A DNA stretch of 30,573 bases from Gnetum montanum (GCA_015680685.1 MNCI01011075.1:51964-82536); one strand, 5' to 3'. Shown: positions 19,875-30,573, counted from the stretch's first letter. Program-made: numbers and translations. Notes: generated from the letters alone by a model not told the origin.

Positions 19875-22647
19875 TTAAGTTCCTAACAATGAAGGCTCTT
19901 CCATTGGCTTCTTCCCTTTATCACTAGGCTTCTGAAATTAATATATGTTGAGGAGCATCTCAAGCTTTTCTTCTTCTCTCCTTGGATCATGTACCATCCA
20001 TGTTGATCATGCAATGTTTTATGGAGTCGATACATCCCACTGGTATGGTAGTTACAAAAACATTTAGTTTTCTTTCACATACCACACCACAAACTATCTT
20101 CTCTCCTCTTCAAATGCTCTATCCACCTTCTTAAGTTCTTAGTAATTAGACATTCTATATGCTAGATTTGCTACTACATTTTTTTGTCCTTGGTAGCTAG
20201 CATTCACAACTCGAGCTTAGAGTTTGCAACATGTGTTTTTTATAGAGCATCCTTTCGATCAACAAACTCCTTCTTGTATAGTGCATACATGGCTACTACC
20301 TACTACTCAAGCTCACTCTGAGGTCGTCTTGTTATTAACATGGCTAAGTTAGCATATCAAAGATTTGCTAACCCCATGTACTCTGTAAGATCTTGAATTT
20401 GCAGGTCCTTGTTCTTGATCTCAGCTTGATGAAGGTGGGCTAAGCTATCCAAGATGGGCTGCCAATCTAGAGTTTGAGTAGTGATGGAATTGATTTTTTC
20501 CTTTGCCATTTGGATTTCTTTCTTATTTATCTACTTGTACATGTCCACCTAGTGCCTGAAATGCTCTTTGAGCTTCTCATGTCTCTTGGCCTCATTTTTC
20601 CACATGCTTATTTCAATGGCTGACTTTTGTTGGATTGCACAAACTTCTTCCATTAAGAGGGTCCTATTCTCTCAGGCCAATTTGCTCATGTCTTAGTTAA
20701 GTCTAATTAGTTGTTCTTGTAATCGATGAATGCTTTTTTCAAGAACATTCTTTTGCTTTTCAATATTAATCAACCTTGGATTGTTTGCAGCAAGCTTTCT
20801 ATTCTTTTCCTCTAATGCATTGAGAGCTTTGGCATGTGCATATGTCAAGCTTTAATAACTGAAGGATTCCACATCGCCTTCTCTTTCTCCATCTCTACAT
20901 AGATGTTATGGGCAATTAGCTACCTCACTTGGTCAGTTCTAAACTACTCTAACTAATCTGGGATAACAAATCATGTAGGATCTCTTACTTTTTCTCTTAG
21001 AGTTTCCAATTCATTTTGTAATCTTTGCACCTCATTCTTAGTGTGTTTTACCCTCATTTCATGCATCACCAACTTTTCTTTTATGGAAATTAAGTTAGAT
21101 TGTACTATAGTGATATCACTAGGGATATCAAATAATTCTACATGACCTAGTCTATTTGCAATAGTCTATTAAGAACATCTTCATGTTCAGTAGAAGTCAT
21201 TGAGGTACCAACTAGCATTTGAGCATCCTGAGCTCTAGAGATATTAGTTGGTGGCACAATAGGGACATTAAAGGATTCCTTGATGTAATTAGTTATTACT
21301 TCAACTACTCCTGCTACATGTTGATGCTGCATAATCACAACTATGATGCCTTCACTAGTTTTTAGCATGACTTAGAATGATGCAGTGTTCCCTAAAATCT
21401 ATTGGGCCTAGTATTCCTCTCATCGTGTTTGTAATGATACCTCTCCACTCATAGGGTCTATTGAAACTATGAGCCTTACAGATCTTTCTCTTATTTAATA
21501 GAGATTGTAGCCCTTCCTTACTCCCCAGTTGATTCTATTTGCAATTTGACATTGATGGCTCATTGATGGCCTATAGTCTTGTGGCAATGGTGGTGGAACT
21601 TGCTATTTTGATTTGTCTTCAACAGGTGGTTGACTATTGCTATCTGGTAGTATGAATGTTACTGATAGCGGTTGAGCCTAAAGCTCCCTTAGTGCCTATT
21701 GGCTTTTCTAGCTGATATATCTTCAACAATATTGGTTTTGACATTTCTGAATAAGATGCATTTTGGGCTTTTCTTGGACCATCATTTATGTAGCCTAGAA
21801 TCTTTGCTTGTTTGCAAAGATTTTTTATTAGGTACAGGAATGGCAGTGTTGGTTTCCCTACCTTCTTCTCCTTAAACTACCTTTGAATATTTATAAAGAT
21901 TAGATGTGTAATGTTGGCATTGAACTTGCCCATCAATATCATACTTTTCCTAGCTACATAGGTTAAGATTTTGTTGAGCCTCTTGATTGGAAATAGGTGG
22001 TAAGTCCCAATCTTAAAATAGATCTTTCCTTCAGTAATCATCTCATTGTAATCTTTGCCCTCCTTGCCATAGGTCCTTTGTAGTAATAATTTCTTGCCAT
22101 CTATATCTAACCTTGTGGAGATTAGTGCTACGTTGGCTCCTTCATTTGGAATGTTCAAGGCTTTGGCAATTATCTCTACTAAGTATGGAATAGGGACTCC
22201 TTCTAGCTTCACAATTTCATCATCCTACTTATTCCTTCAAAATTGATAAACCTTTTCCAAGTACCATTTTGCATTTCTTGATCATGTTGGCCATAGTGGA
22301 GAGGCTTAGAGTTGTGTTTGAACAACTTCTAGATCAAACTTCATGAATGGGCCAAAGTTCAATTCCATGATGATCATGGAAATGATGAAATTTTCCTAGA
22401 TGACCTATAGGCAATTAGTAAATAACACGAGCTGCTATTCTTATTTAGGTGCTAGCGGTGCTTCCGCCTCTGCTTATGCTAATTGTTTGGTGGTGGGATT
22501 TTGTTGATGGATGTTGAGTGATTGAGCCTCCTACTCAACATGATCAGCTTGTGGTGTTTGTTCTCCCACTTGGCCTCTTCCATGGCCTCTTGGTCTTTTA
22601 CTACCTAGTTGTGAAGGTCCTTCAGCTACTTGTCTCTTTGAGGCCAT
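19875..22647 (-). pseudogene. ORF3 of element C, broken
   Basis: It starts MASKRQVAEGPSQLG at 22647 and ends at TAA (19877-19875) after PMEEPSLLGT, parallel to the start and end of ORF3 in A. Motifs kept in the same order are SPLWP, WYLEKVYQF, IYFKIGTYHLFP, LMGKFNANITHL, ARK, then STEHEDVLNRLLQ, then a long Leu/Glu/Lys-rich coiled coil (about 21150-20000). The segment 21877-22212 is open and covers the best-conserved part. Stops elsewhere disable it. No membrane segment is visible. Conservation with A despite LTR divergence suggests the gene was once under selection. Confidence 0.75.
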
Positions 22648-23230
22648 CTACAATCAATAAGAGTTTAAGATTACAAAAGTGTCTAAATTGGTTCTTAACA
22701 ATTCATGATCCTTCTCGTACCCTTGGTTGATCAGGTTCTTAGCTTCTTCTATTAGTTATGATCTTTATGATTGCAGTGTTAGAAAAATTTCAAAAAGAAA
22801 CCCCTAAGTATTATACCTCTAACTATTATGACCTTCCATAGCTATCATTTCCTCATTTATTATGTGCTTAAATGGTTAATATGGTTAGTTAGGAAGATTA
22901 GTTAAGTCCTTTGGCTAAAATTTGGTTAGTTGGTTATAATATTCGTACCATGTTCTTATACCTAGCCATTATAATGTCTTCTAGGTGTTAGGAAATTTTG
23001 GCTTGCTTTTTTAACTATTTGCACAGTGCCCCCTTGTCGCCCCCCACCCCATTGCCCCTAACGACTAAGTTGAGCACTCTGGGATTAACAGGGTTTAAAA
23101 ATCATAGAAATTTGAGTTGCGATGAGGAAGTTATAGCTTTAGGAAGTTTGGGTGTTAGAGCTTAGAAAAAATTGAAAAAAGTCTGCTTGCATGAAAATGA
23201 GAAAATGAAAATTTTTCTAACTATTGCGTC

Positions 23231-23310
23231 TATATATACTATTTTATGTAAGTGACATCATTAATACAACATCATAGCTCCAATGTCGTTACTACGACAT
23301 CACCCTTAAA
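23231..23310 (-). promoter_or_regulatory. Putative internal promoter upstream of ORF3 (element C)
   Basis: On the minus strand GATGTCGTAGTAACGACATT and further GATGT boxes lead to TATATATA (23238-23231), about 590 bp before the ORF3 ATG. The boxes resemble those in U3 of LTR C (GATGTGATATCGTAGCTC). The position corresponds to the TATA box at 7676-7683 in A. Confidence 0.42.
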
Positions 23311-23777
23311 ACATTTCAAATTTATGATAATTTTTAATGGAAAAAAATGAGTCAATTGGTTGATTTGGAAGACATAGAGACTATCTATAGGGTCATGGAT
23401 CATATATGACTCTTAAAATTTAGAAATTTGAGCATTTGAAAGGCGTAGAGAAGGAATCTTGGGCCATGAAAGTTTATTGGGTTTGTATGAGATGGATTGA
23501 AGATTCTTAGTTGATGGATAGGTTATAAGATTTGTAAGAAGTGTGTTTTGGGTATTAACATGGTTGGAAGGCACAAGAAGATGTGGAATTACTCTTCAAG
23601 TATGAGATACAATAGTTCTACAAGTAGGTCCTCTCCAAAGAAGGCTTCAACCCTTAATGCCCTTGTATAACCATGCCTAAAAGTGCCTATAGGTACTTAA
23701 GGAGTTGAATGTAAGACATACCTATCTAGCAAAATACACATGTTAATATTGCTAGATTGGAAAAATAATACTACATT

Positions 23778-25216
23778 TGTTGTTACATTTATATGATTTG
23801 ATGGAGCAGTTTTCTTTTAAGATCATGATGAAGATTAAATTGTCTAATTTAATTTTTACTGGTGATTGGAAGATAACATACTAGCATACAAAGAGTTAAA
23901 TTATTTACTTAAAAAGAATAATAATATGAAGCATGATTTGATCATGAACGTTGCTCAAGGGAAAATGAATGCAAAGTACCTTCAAGGTTGCACATTTCAA
24001 GCTTAAGTGTTCATAATTTTAGGGAAGAAAAATAAAGGTATCGATTATGGAGAGGGGGGGGGGTGTGGTTGGTGGGGTTTAGAAGATACTTAGAAGCAAC
24101 TTTGCAGAATATTGAAGATTTCTTGTAAAGCATGGTTTGCTAAAGACATCAATTTAGCTACATTTTTTTAGTCCTATGAGCTCATTTTTCCCATTTTGTT
24201 TTAGTTAGCTAATGGTTTAGATAGTATCGTGCTTGGAATTTAATTTTTGGATTTTTCTAGGTTGCCTTTATAGCTCTATTTTTGTGCAATATTAGACTTC
24301 TATTAAGGTTTTCCAAATAAGAGCTTATGTTGTAAAAAACCATCTTGAGCAATTTAATAGTAATGTCTAATAGAAATTACCTGCTTGAGTTTAAGAAATA
24401 TAGAAAATATTTGATACTTTGAATTGAAATGACTAAAATGGCTTTTTTATTTTTAAAGTTTATTGCCTTAATATTGCAATCTTAAAATTTTCAACTTTTT
24501 CTGGAAGTTCTATTGTTTGCAATTCTTAACCAACATTAACTAGCTAAATAGAAGCTTGTACTTTGTCGGTTACAAAGTGTTTTGGTAGTAAAATAGAGTG
24601 TCTTTTATGAAATTACTTATTGAGCTCAGAGGGTTTGGACAATTCGTAATAGATTGAATTGGAATAACTTTATTGCAAAGTGTTTTCTCATGTCAATATA
24701 TCTTACTTAAATGTTTGAGATCCCACAAAAATCTACTTTCTTTTCTTTTCTTTTTCTAAAACCCATTAAATCTTGCTCTATTTCAAGTTTTCTTATGGAA
24801 TTTTCTCTTTGGGGAAAATTAGTAGATTGGTAGAATTGTGTTTAACCATTTTTGTGAAATTTTATTTGTTACAAGTAATGTACTATGGGGACTATATAGA
24901 CTAACTGATTTGACAAAATAGGAACCTTCAACAAATCACAATATTCGACAAAGTTAGCTGAATTTCTTTTATGATAGCCAACTACAATTTCATACATAAT
25001 CCAACCATTTCAACATTCACAATAACATGCACATACTCATGACTAGTTTGTTTCATAACCATTGAGTTTATTTGGAGGTATCTGGGCCTTGGTATTGTTA
25101 GAGACCAGCAAGCACCTAAACCTTGTTTGAAGAACACCTTTGTATCCCATGAATTCCAAGGTTGCAAGACTGGAGGCCCCAAATGTTGTTGGTTCAGTCC
25201 CAAATGGTTGCCAACA
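23778..25216. mobile_element. Element E: probable solo LTR inside the spacer of C
   Basis: A 1,439-bp insert starts TGTTG and ends CAACA, with flanks ACATT (23773-23777) and ATATT (25217-25221), a 5-bp duplication with one C-to-T difference. Deleting the insert and one flank makes the C spacer collinear with that of A across the join, which is the main support. The inside is AT-rich with a G-run at 24052-24062 and no recognised coding sequence, so a solo LTR is the simplest reading. Family and strand are unknown. Confidence 0.5.
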
Positions 25217-25539
25217 ATATTGTACAAAACCATAAAATTATGATTAAATATACTAATGAGATGAAATGAAATGTAGAAGGGATTGTAGAAATCGGGACAT
25301 GAGTTGTCTTACCATAGGCATTATGAATCCTTGTGTGTGATGTGTGTTTAAAGTAATCATTAGCTTTCCATCTAAGATTCAAACCAATTCATACCACTTT
25401 CCAGTGACATCGCATTGTATCATCCCTAAGATTAATAACCATAAGACTACCACTATTGCAAGAAGTATTACCACTTGGCAATGTAGTTCAAGGAAGGAGT
25501 TTATTAATAGCACACTTTTTATTTTTTAGATTTTTGAGA

Positions 25540-25690
25540 AGCTACCTACCTTAAGCATGGGTAATATGTCTTTCTAGTGGAACCCCCAGAAATTTTATTC
25601 TATGCTTTTTATTTTATTTTTATTGTGTTGACCTTACTAGAGGACTACCTTTAGGCATGGGTAATATGTCTTTCCAATAACATGGTAAGG
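25540..25690. repeat. Short local duplication in the spacer of C
   Basis: GCATGGGTAATATGTCTTTC occurs at about 25554 and again at about 25654, each after a CTACCTT-like lead. A and B hold this block once (about 8543 and 15868). Confidence 0.65.
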
Positions 25691-26255
25691 CAATAGTTAT
25701 TGTACTCTTACTTCCATTTTGCATTGGAACTCAAGAAAATAATACACCCTTAGTCAATAGGATAAAACTCACAGTCGTAGTCCTAGAGAGTTCACAAGTC
25801 CTCTTGATGTCACATCCTTTTCATTTTCACTTGGTTCTTCACTTTTCTATCTAGGCATAATGATCACAAGCTTATTCTTATTTTTATTGTGAAAAGAATA
25901 TCATTATGGCCATGGTAAGAACCTCTTATTATTGGAAATGAGTGGATGGATGTTGCAGTCTCGTGGTATATGTAATTAGTCCTTCATGATTTTATAATAT
26001 AGGATAGTCTTCACCTTATTGGGACTACATCTTGCTTTCTTCCTTCCACTTTATCGAAGAATCAACATAAATATGTACAAAACAAGTGATAAAAATCATA
26101 GAAAAATGGTTTTAAAAAAGGAAGAATTTGGAAAATATTAAAGAATATCAAAAAATTAAGAAATGGAAAAGTATAAAAGAATAGAAAGATACTAGGGAAT
26201 AGGAAAAGGTTCTAAGAAAGAGAAAAAAATTTAGTGTGGTACCTATGTATCATGT

Positions 26256-26273
26256 GGAACACCCCCATGACTA
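26256..26273 (-). promoter_or_regulatory. Internal PPT-like sequence after pol of C
   Basis: The minus strand reads TAGTCATGGGGGTGTTCC just downstream of the pol stop (26291). Its first 12 bases match the terminal PPT of A and B exactly, although C's own terminal PPT has decayed. It could be a second plus-strand priming site or a chance or copied tract. Confidence 0.45.
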
Positions 26274-26290
26274 TTATTAGAAATAGTCAT

Positions 26291-29200
26291 CTAGAATATT
26301 AAAAAGGAAGAGGACAATTTAGCGAATTGGGTAGAATCCATAATAGAATTGAGATGTTTATAATAAGGCTTAACTTGTTGAATATTCACTAGAATGAACT
26401 TATGTGGGCTATTTGGATGGTAAATCTGCATGGCACTAGATGGATAGCTTACCTAGATGATATATGGTCCTTTCCATAGGGTTTGGAACCTAGCCTTTTG
26501 TGGAACATGACTGGGATTATAGTATAAGACCTTATCGCCTCACTAGATCAATACATGGTGTATTCATGCATCATGCCTATGCTTAGATTACTTCTTATGG
26601 ACTTCATTTCTCATAAGAGCTACAAGCCTATTCTCCTCTAAAAGATTAAGATTCATAAGTTGTTCTTTCTAGGCTAAGCTTAGGTTTAGGTCAATTTTAC
26701 TAGAAGTAACTAGAGTTTGTAGCTCTATCTAGATTGGAAGTGTAGGTAATTTACCATAGACTAACTTGTAGAGCAAATATTCCATGGGAATTTTCCATGT
26801 AGTTCTATAGGTCCATAGAGCATCATTTAATTTTGTGTTCCAATATTTTCTAAATCAACTATCTATTCTAGTTAATATTCTTATAATTTCTTGGTTAGTT
26901 ACTTCAACCTAACCATTTTTTTGGGGATGATATGGTGTGGTTAATTTAAGGTTCACCCTAAGTTCTTGCATGAGATTTTTAAATGTAGCTCATGTGAAAT
27001 GTGTTCCATTATCTGAGATGAGCATTCTTGGTACTTTGAGTTTGTTTACCACTTATTATTGGAAAAATTTAGTAGTTTTCTTTGTTGTACAATCCTTAAT
27101 CATAGCTACTTTAACCCACTTTATGTAGTAACCAACGATTACTATGATATAAGCTTTCCTGTTTCACATTGGCAAAATGGGTCTCATGAAATCAATTCCC
27201 CATATAGAAAATGGTTCTAATGGCTAAATCCATCCCTGTGGTTCTTCATTCCTAGTTATTATTCCTCCATCCTGCTAACATCTTTCACCTGATTAGTTGA
27301 AGTTATGTACATTCCAAAATATGGTAGGCTAGAAGTAGACTACCATCATTAGTTTGAGTGTCATTCTATGCCCAACATAGTGACCACCACATGGTCCTTC
27401 ATGTACATCTTGTAGGATCCTCTGTTGATTGTCTTTTGGAAAAAACCATCATACTAATCCATTAGGATAGATCTTGTAAATATTTTCATTCATCTTCATA
27501 TATCTGTTTACTGTATGGATGCATTGTTCTCTTTGTTTCCTACTTCACTCAACAAGAAGTTATTACATGGTCAAGTAGGTCATGTAATCAGTAGTCCATG
27601 ACTTCGCTATTGAGTTGATAGCCATTATTGTCCTTATGAATAGGTCTTCATCAAAAAACTAATTTGATAATGGTTCTTCTTGATCTTGTGGCTCCCATCT
27701 TAGCCTTGACAAATGATCTGCTACTACAGTTTCTGTGCCTTTCTTGTCAATCATGGTGATGTCCAATTCTTGTAGTATGATGAGCCATTTGATCACCCTA
27801 GGACTTACTGTTGGTTTATTCATCATAAATCTGATTGCACTATGATCTGTGTGGACACAAATGGGGTACTTGAGCACATAATGTCTGAATTTTTCCAATG
27901 AGTACACCACTACCATAAGCTTCTTTTTTGTGGTGGTGTACTTAAGTTGTGCTCTAGTGATGCTCCTGCTCGTACAATGTATGTAATATGACCTCTTTTA
28001 ATTATCTAGCTATGTTAGTACTGCACCTAGTGAATAATTTGAAGCATCTATCATTATGTGGAAGGAATTAGACCAATCCAGAGCTTGGAGGATCGATGTT
28101 TCAATTAACTTTTATTTTAAAGTCTCAAATGCCTTCTCACATTGGTCTGTCCACTAAAATGATGCATCATTTTTTATCAATTCTAAAAATGGTTTTGCAA
28201 TTTTTGAAAAATTTTCTATAAAGCTCCTATAATATCCTATGTGGCCCAGAAATGATCTAACATCTTTAAAAATTTGTGGACTTTGGCTAATGTTCTGAAT
28301 GAATATGATCTTCTTTGGATCTACATCAATTTCCTTTTGTAATACTTTGTGTCCTAGAATGATCCCATCTTAGATCATTAAATGTCTTTTCTACTAATTG
28401 AGCTTCAAGTGTGTCTCTACACATCTTTTTAATACTTTTTTTAAATGGTCCAATGCTTGCTTAAAATCTAGCTTGTAAGTAGAAAAATCATCCATAAATA
28501 CTTTTATAGCATTGCCTATCTATTGCTGGAAGATACTTGGTACTAATCTCTAGAAGGTAGTGGGTGCATTACATAAATTGAAAGGCATTTTATTATAAGC
28601 AAATGTTCCCCATGGACTAGTAAATGTCATCTTTTCTTGGTCCTCTAGTGCAATGTAGATCTTATTATGTTCGTTGTACCCATCAAGGAAGCTATAGTAC
28701 TAATCTCTTGCTATAGTATCTAGGACTTGATCAAAAAATGGCAGGGGAAAATGTTCTTTGAATGTCACAGAGTTCAACAACTAGAAATCAATACATACTC
28801 TCCACTTGTCATCCTTTTTTAGAACAATGACCAACAGGCTCACCCATTCACTATCTACAATGGAGTTAATGAACCTTGCTTTTAATAACTTTTCCAATTC
28901 TTATTTCACTACCTCTTTAAGCCTAGGATTTAGCCTTCTTTGAGGTTGGTAACGTGGCTTAATAGTTAGATTTGTGTATATCTGATGTTGACAAATTCAT
29001 GGATCAATGCTTATTATCTCATTGTAAGACCATGCAAATGTTGTTGGCCATTTATTGACTACTTCCAATAGTTTCTTCTTTTAATCTTTAGCTAGGTTGG
29101 CATTGATGATTACCAATTTTTTGTTATTTGGGAAGGAATATTATAGCATATCCTATAGGGCCTTTAATTCTAATGGCTTTAGCTCAAACTTGTCTGGGAT

Positions 29201-29392
29201 CTCAAGTTGTCCCCATTTAATATCTTCTTCTTAGCATGAATAGGTATAGGGGTGTTTTCTTCTTAACTATTTCAACTTATCTATTTCCTCAAAATAGGTG
29301 CTTATAATTTGACTTATTGGTTCTATGTATATTTTAGATTTTGTTTCCTTATCAATTACCAACCACGGGATGCCCTGTTGCTTAGTGGCTAT
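26291..29392 (-). pseudogene. pol: Ty3/gypsy pol of element C (RT, RNase H, integrase), broken
   Basis: The sense strand enters at 29392 with GIPWLVID and reads through RT: KWRVCIDF near 28810, FLDGYNEH and KMPFNLCNAPTTF, the catalytic VFMDDFS at about 28503-28482, then RSFLGHIGYYRSFIENFSKI. RNase H follows with MIDASNYSLGAVL, HTDHSAIRF (about 27850) and VVADHLSRL. Integrase follows with GIDFM (about 27195), SDNGTHF (about 27015) and TPYHPQKNG (about 26930), ending with a short tail and TAG at 26291. Motifs fit the Athila/Tat side of Ty3/gypsy, and no chromodomain is seen. Many stops interrupt it; 27659-27916 is the longest open part. The first integrase Asp (VDY) reads VGY. Protease and gag are missing because of D. 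Confidence 0.9.
29388..29392. repeat. Probable target duplication of LTR D, left copy
   Basis: GCTAT precedes the TGTAGCGA start of D. The second copy would be to the right of the window, so this is unconfirmed. Confidence 0.4.
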
Positions 29393-30046
29393 TGTAGCGA
29401 CGGAAAACGTCAGCAGCTGGAAATACCGATCGAGGTTCCGACGTACACAGTTTTAGCCACGGATCCGCGCAAGGGCTATGCTGGAAAACCGAATCCGTGG
29501 TGCCCTGAACGGTCTTGTCGATTAGACAGGGACTTACGGGTCAGTAAAACAATGAAAATTGCGTAAAAAGAAAGCGATCTGGTTCGAGGAGTCGTAAAAC
29601 GAGGGAAAAACGATGTAGACGGATTGCAACGGTGATAATGCTAAACACGATAAAAGGAGGCTGACATAAGAGAAGCACGTAGCTTCAAGATCTGCGCTTT
29701 GACTTAAAAGTGTATATTTTGTATGAGAAATTGCACTGGGGAATCCCCGGTTACAGGATGTGAAACAAGCACAAAACAACAAGCAAAACGGTCTAAACAG
29801 AAGTCCGATNCGGTGATAATGTCAACAATTGCCAAAGTGTTGTTCTCTGTATCTTTGCTCCAAAGTGCTGAGTGCTCTGGTGCTCAGAAATATGCTTTTG
29901 CTTCTCTGATTTGCCAACCCCTGTATCTTTGTCAACTGAGGTATTTATAGGATGCGACGCTCCGTGGAAAAGGCGCAACCCTGATGACGTGGGTCCCGGA
30001 TATCTCGGGTTCCGTTGACTTGATCATTTTAAGTCAGACTGTGACT

Positions 30047-30078
30047 ACGCACAACACGCTCGTTTGCGTGTTGTGCGT
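30047..30078. repeat. Perfect 13-bp inverted repeat in LTR D
   Basis: ACGCACAACACGC (30047-30059) and GCGTGTTGTGCGT (30066-30078) flank a 6-base loop. It shares the ACGC/GCGT theme with the downstream hairpins. Confidence 0.92.
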
Positions 30079-30126
30079 GTGAGGAGCAGGTACATGTTGA
30101 GCGTGTTTCAATTACTTTCAGGCTGT

Positions 30127-30166
30127 ATTACACTCATTCACGTTGTGTTGCGTGTATGAGCGTAAT
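30127..30166. repeat. Imperfect 16-bp inverted repeat in LTR D
   Basis: ATTACACTCATTCACG and CGTGTATGAGCGTAAT pair with two mismatches around an 8-base loop. Confidence 0.85.
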
Positions 30167-30196
30167 CTGGTATAAAAAATAGCATGCTCAAAATTG

Positions 30197-30343
30197 TTTT
30201 ACGCTCACTACGTAGCTGCGCGTAACAAAGTGTAGACAATGTCTGTTTTACGCTCACCACGCAGCTGCGCGTATTGAAGTGTAAACAATGCCTAATTCAC
30301 GCTCATTACGCAACTGCGCGTAATGAAGCGTAAACAACGACTA
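30197..30343. repeat. Three 49-bp tandem repeats, each a hairpin
   Basis: Units at 30197-30245, 30246-30294 and 30295-30343 share TTTTACGCTCA.TACGCAGCTG and a following CGCGTAA…GCGTAAACAA half. Each unit is itself an imperfect inverted repeat around GCAGCTGC or a variant. Confidence 0.88.
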
Positions 30344-30475
30344 ACTTAATGATAAATACACAATGATACACACCGCCGCGTAACGAGCGTAAAGACAAGT
30401 TATTCATGCACCGCGAGAAAAAGTGTCGACCTGTTGTGCCTCTCTGGCCTCTGCCTTCGACTGTTTTGGAGCTTA

Positions 30476-30512
30476 TTACGCTCATTACGCTGCCGTGCGT
30501 GATAGAGCGTAA
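30476..30512. repeat. Imperfect 15-16-bp inverted repeat in LTR D
   Basis: TTACGCTCATTACGC and GCGTGATAGAGCGTAA pair around a short loop. The left arm is the same motif as in the 49-bp units. Confidence 0.85.
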
Positions 30513-30573
30513 ACATGTCCTTGAACAAAGCTGATGCGCGTTCTTGCTAAAATTGCGAATCTTTGCCTGAGGC

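Larger units (their letters stand above)
22648..26290 (-). other. Untranslated spacer of element C
   Basis: This spacer of 3.6 kb lies between pol and ORF3. Without the inserted 23778-25221 it is about 2.2 kb and collinear with the spacer of A. It includes the CAACTTAGTCGT block near 23060, the block at 23610-23750, the block at 25250-25500, and a small duplicated piece at 25540-25690. A G-run lies at 24052-24062 within the insert. AT-rich low complexity lies at 26090-26230. The ORF3 ATG is preceded by TATTGATTGTAG. Confidence 0.7.
18827..29392 (-). mobile_element. Element C: pol-bearing relative of A and B, 5' part missing
   Basis: Minus strand. From the 3' end: LTR (18827-19676), PPT, ORF3 (22647-19875), spacer with a probable solo LTR inside it, and pol (29392-26291). 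The LTR start, PPT, ORF3 and spacer blocks are recognisable homologues of those in A. The sequence stops at 29392, where LTR D begins, so gag, protease and the 5' LTR should lie beyond D to the right. The left duplication would be CTAGT (18822-18826); its partner is out of view. It shows what A and B have lost: a full RT-RNase H-integrase block. Confidence 0.88.
29393..30573 (-). mobile_element. LTR D (partial), inserted in pol of C
   Basis: At 29393 the AT-rich pol sequence changes to GC- and CpG-richer DNA starting TGTAGCGACGG, a common type of plant LTR terminus. It runs at least 1,181 bp to the window edge without a visible end. A TATAAATA box on the minus strand (29950-29943) favours minus orientation, with U3 to the right and R-U5 about 29393-29915; a weaker plus-strand TATAAAAA lies at 30172-30179. 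The right part holds an array of hairpins. Short open frames here have no known motif. Whether it is a solo LTR or the edge of a full element cannot be told. One base is unknown (N at 29810). Confidence 0.72.

Noticed and set aside
24052-24062. G-run as a G-quadruplex (also 7657-7665)
   Set aside because: A single run without three further G-tracts close by gives no strong case.
29309-29566. 85-codon plus-strand frame crossing 29393
   Set aside because: It spans the C/D junction, so it is a chance fusion of unrelated sequence.
30197-30343. Hairpin units as a microRNA precursor
   Set aside because: Arms of about 15 bp with small loops are too short for a typical plant miRNA stem, and the units are tandem within an LTR.

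Overview
The window reads as intergenic DNA from a large, repeat-rich plant genome, probably a seed plant; I cannot name the species. I see no host gene, rRNA, tRNA or CRISPR array. Nearly all of it is transposon sequence, mostly old and broken, arranged as nested insertions. The evidence is plant-type LINE coding remnants, Ty3/gypsy gag and pol of the Athila/Tat type, paired LTRs with 5-bp target duplications, primer binding sites and polypurine tracts.

Layout. (1) 1-2315, minus: the 5' half of a LINE, with an ORF1 ending in a CCHC knuckle followed by an endonuclease; the reverse transcriptase lies off the left edge. (2) A second LINE, plus strand, is visible as pieces at about 3140-3414, 12031-12224 and 18327-18826 (end of RT to zf-RVT). 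Related LTR elements have cut it three times. (3) Element A, 3415-12030, minus: complete, LTRs of 822/823 bp, TSD TTTTC, gag, a long spacer and a third ORF (ORF3), but no pol. (4) Element B, 12225-18321, plus: complete, LTRs of 918/941 bp, TSD CACTT, gag, a spacer and an internally deleted ORF3, no pol. (5) Element C, 18827-29392, minus and incomplete: 3' LTR, ORF3, spacer and a Ty3/gypsy pol (RT, RNase H, integrase). It is the pol-bearing relative of A and B. C carries a probable 1.44-kb solo LTR of another family (E, 23778-25216) and is cut at 29393 by (6) LTR D, 29393 to the window end, a GC- and CpG-richer, younger-looking LTR with an array of hairpins.

How the parts fit. The A/B/C family has the order LTR-gag-(pol)-spacer-ORF3-PPT-LTR. 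A and B kept gag and ORF3 and lost pol, so they would have needed RT and integrase from a C-like element. ORF3 has no visible membrane segment and ends in a long coiled coil, so it does not look like an env gene. Two points stand out. In A and C the spacer holds a TATA box with U3-like upstream sequence about 500-600 bp before ORF3. In B and C the ORF3 ATG follows a consensus 3' splice site. Together these suggest that ORF3 has, or had, its own expression route. A and B also lie head to head, forming a multi-kilobase inverted repeat.

All coding regions carry stops or frameshifts. Many stops are C-to-T type changes (CAA/CAG to TAA/TAG, TGG to TGA), as expected from deamination of methylated DNA.
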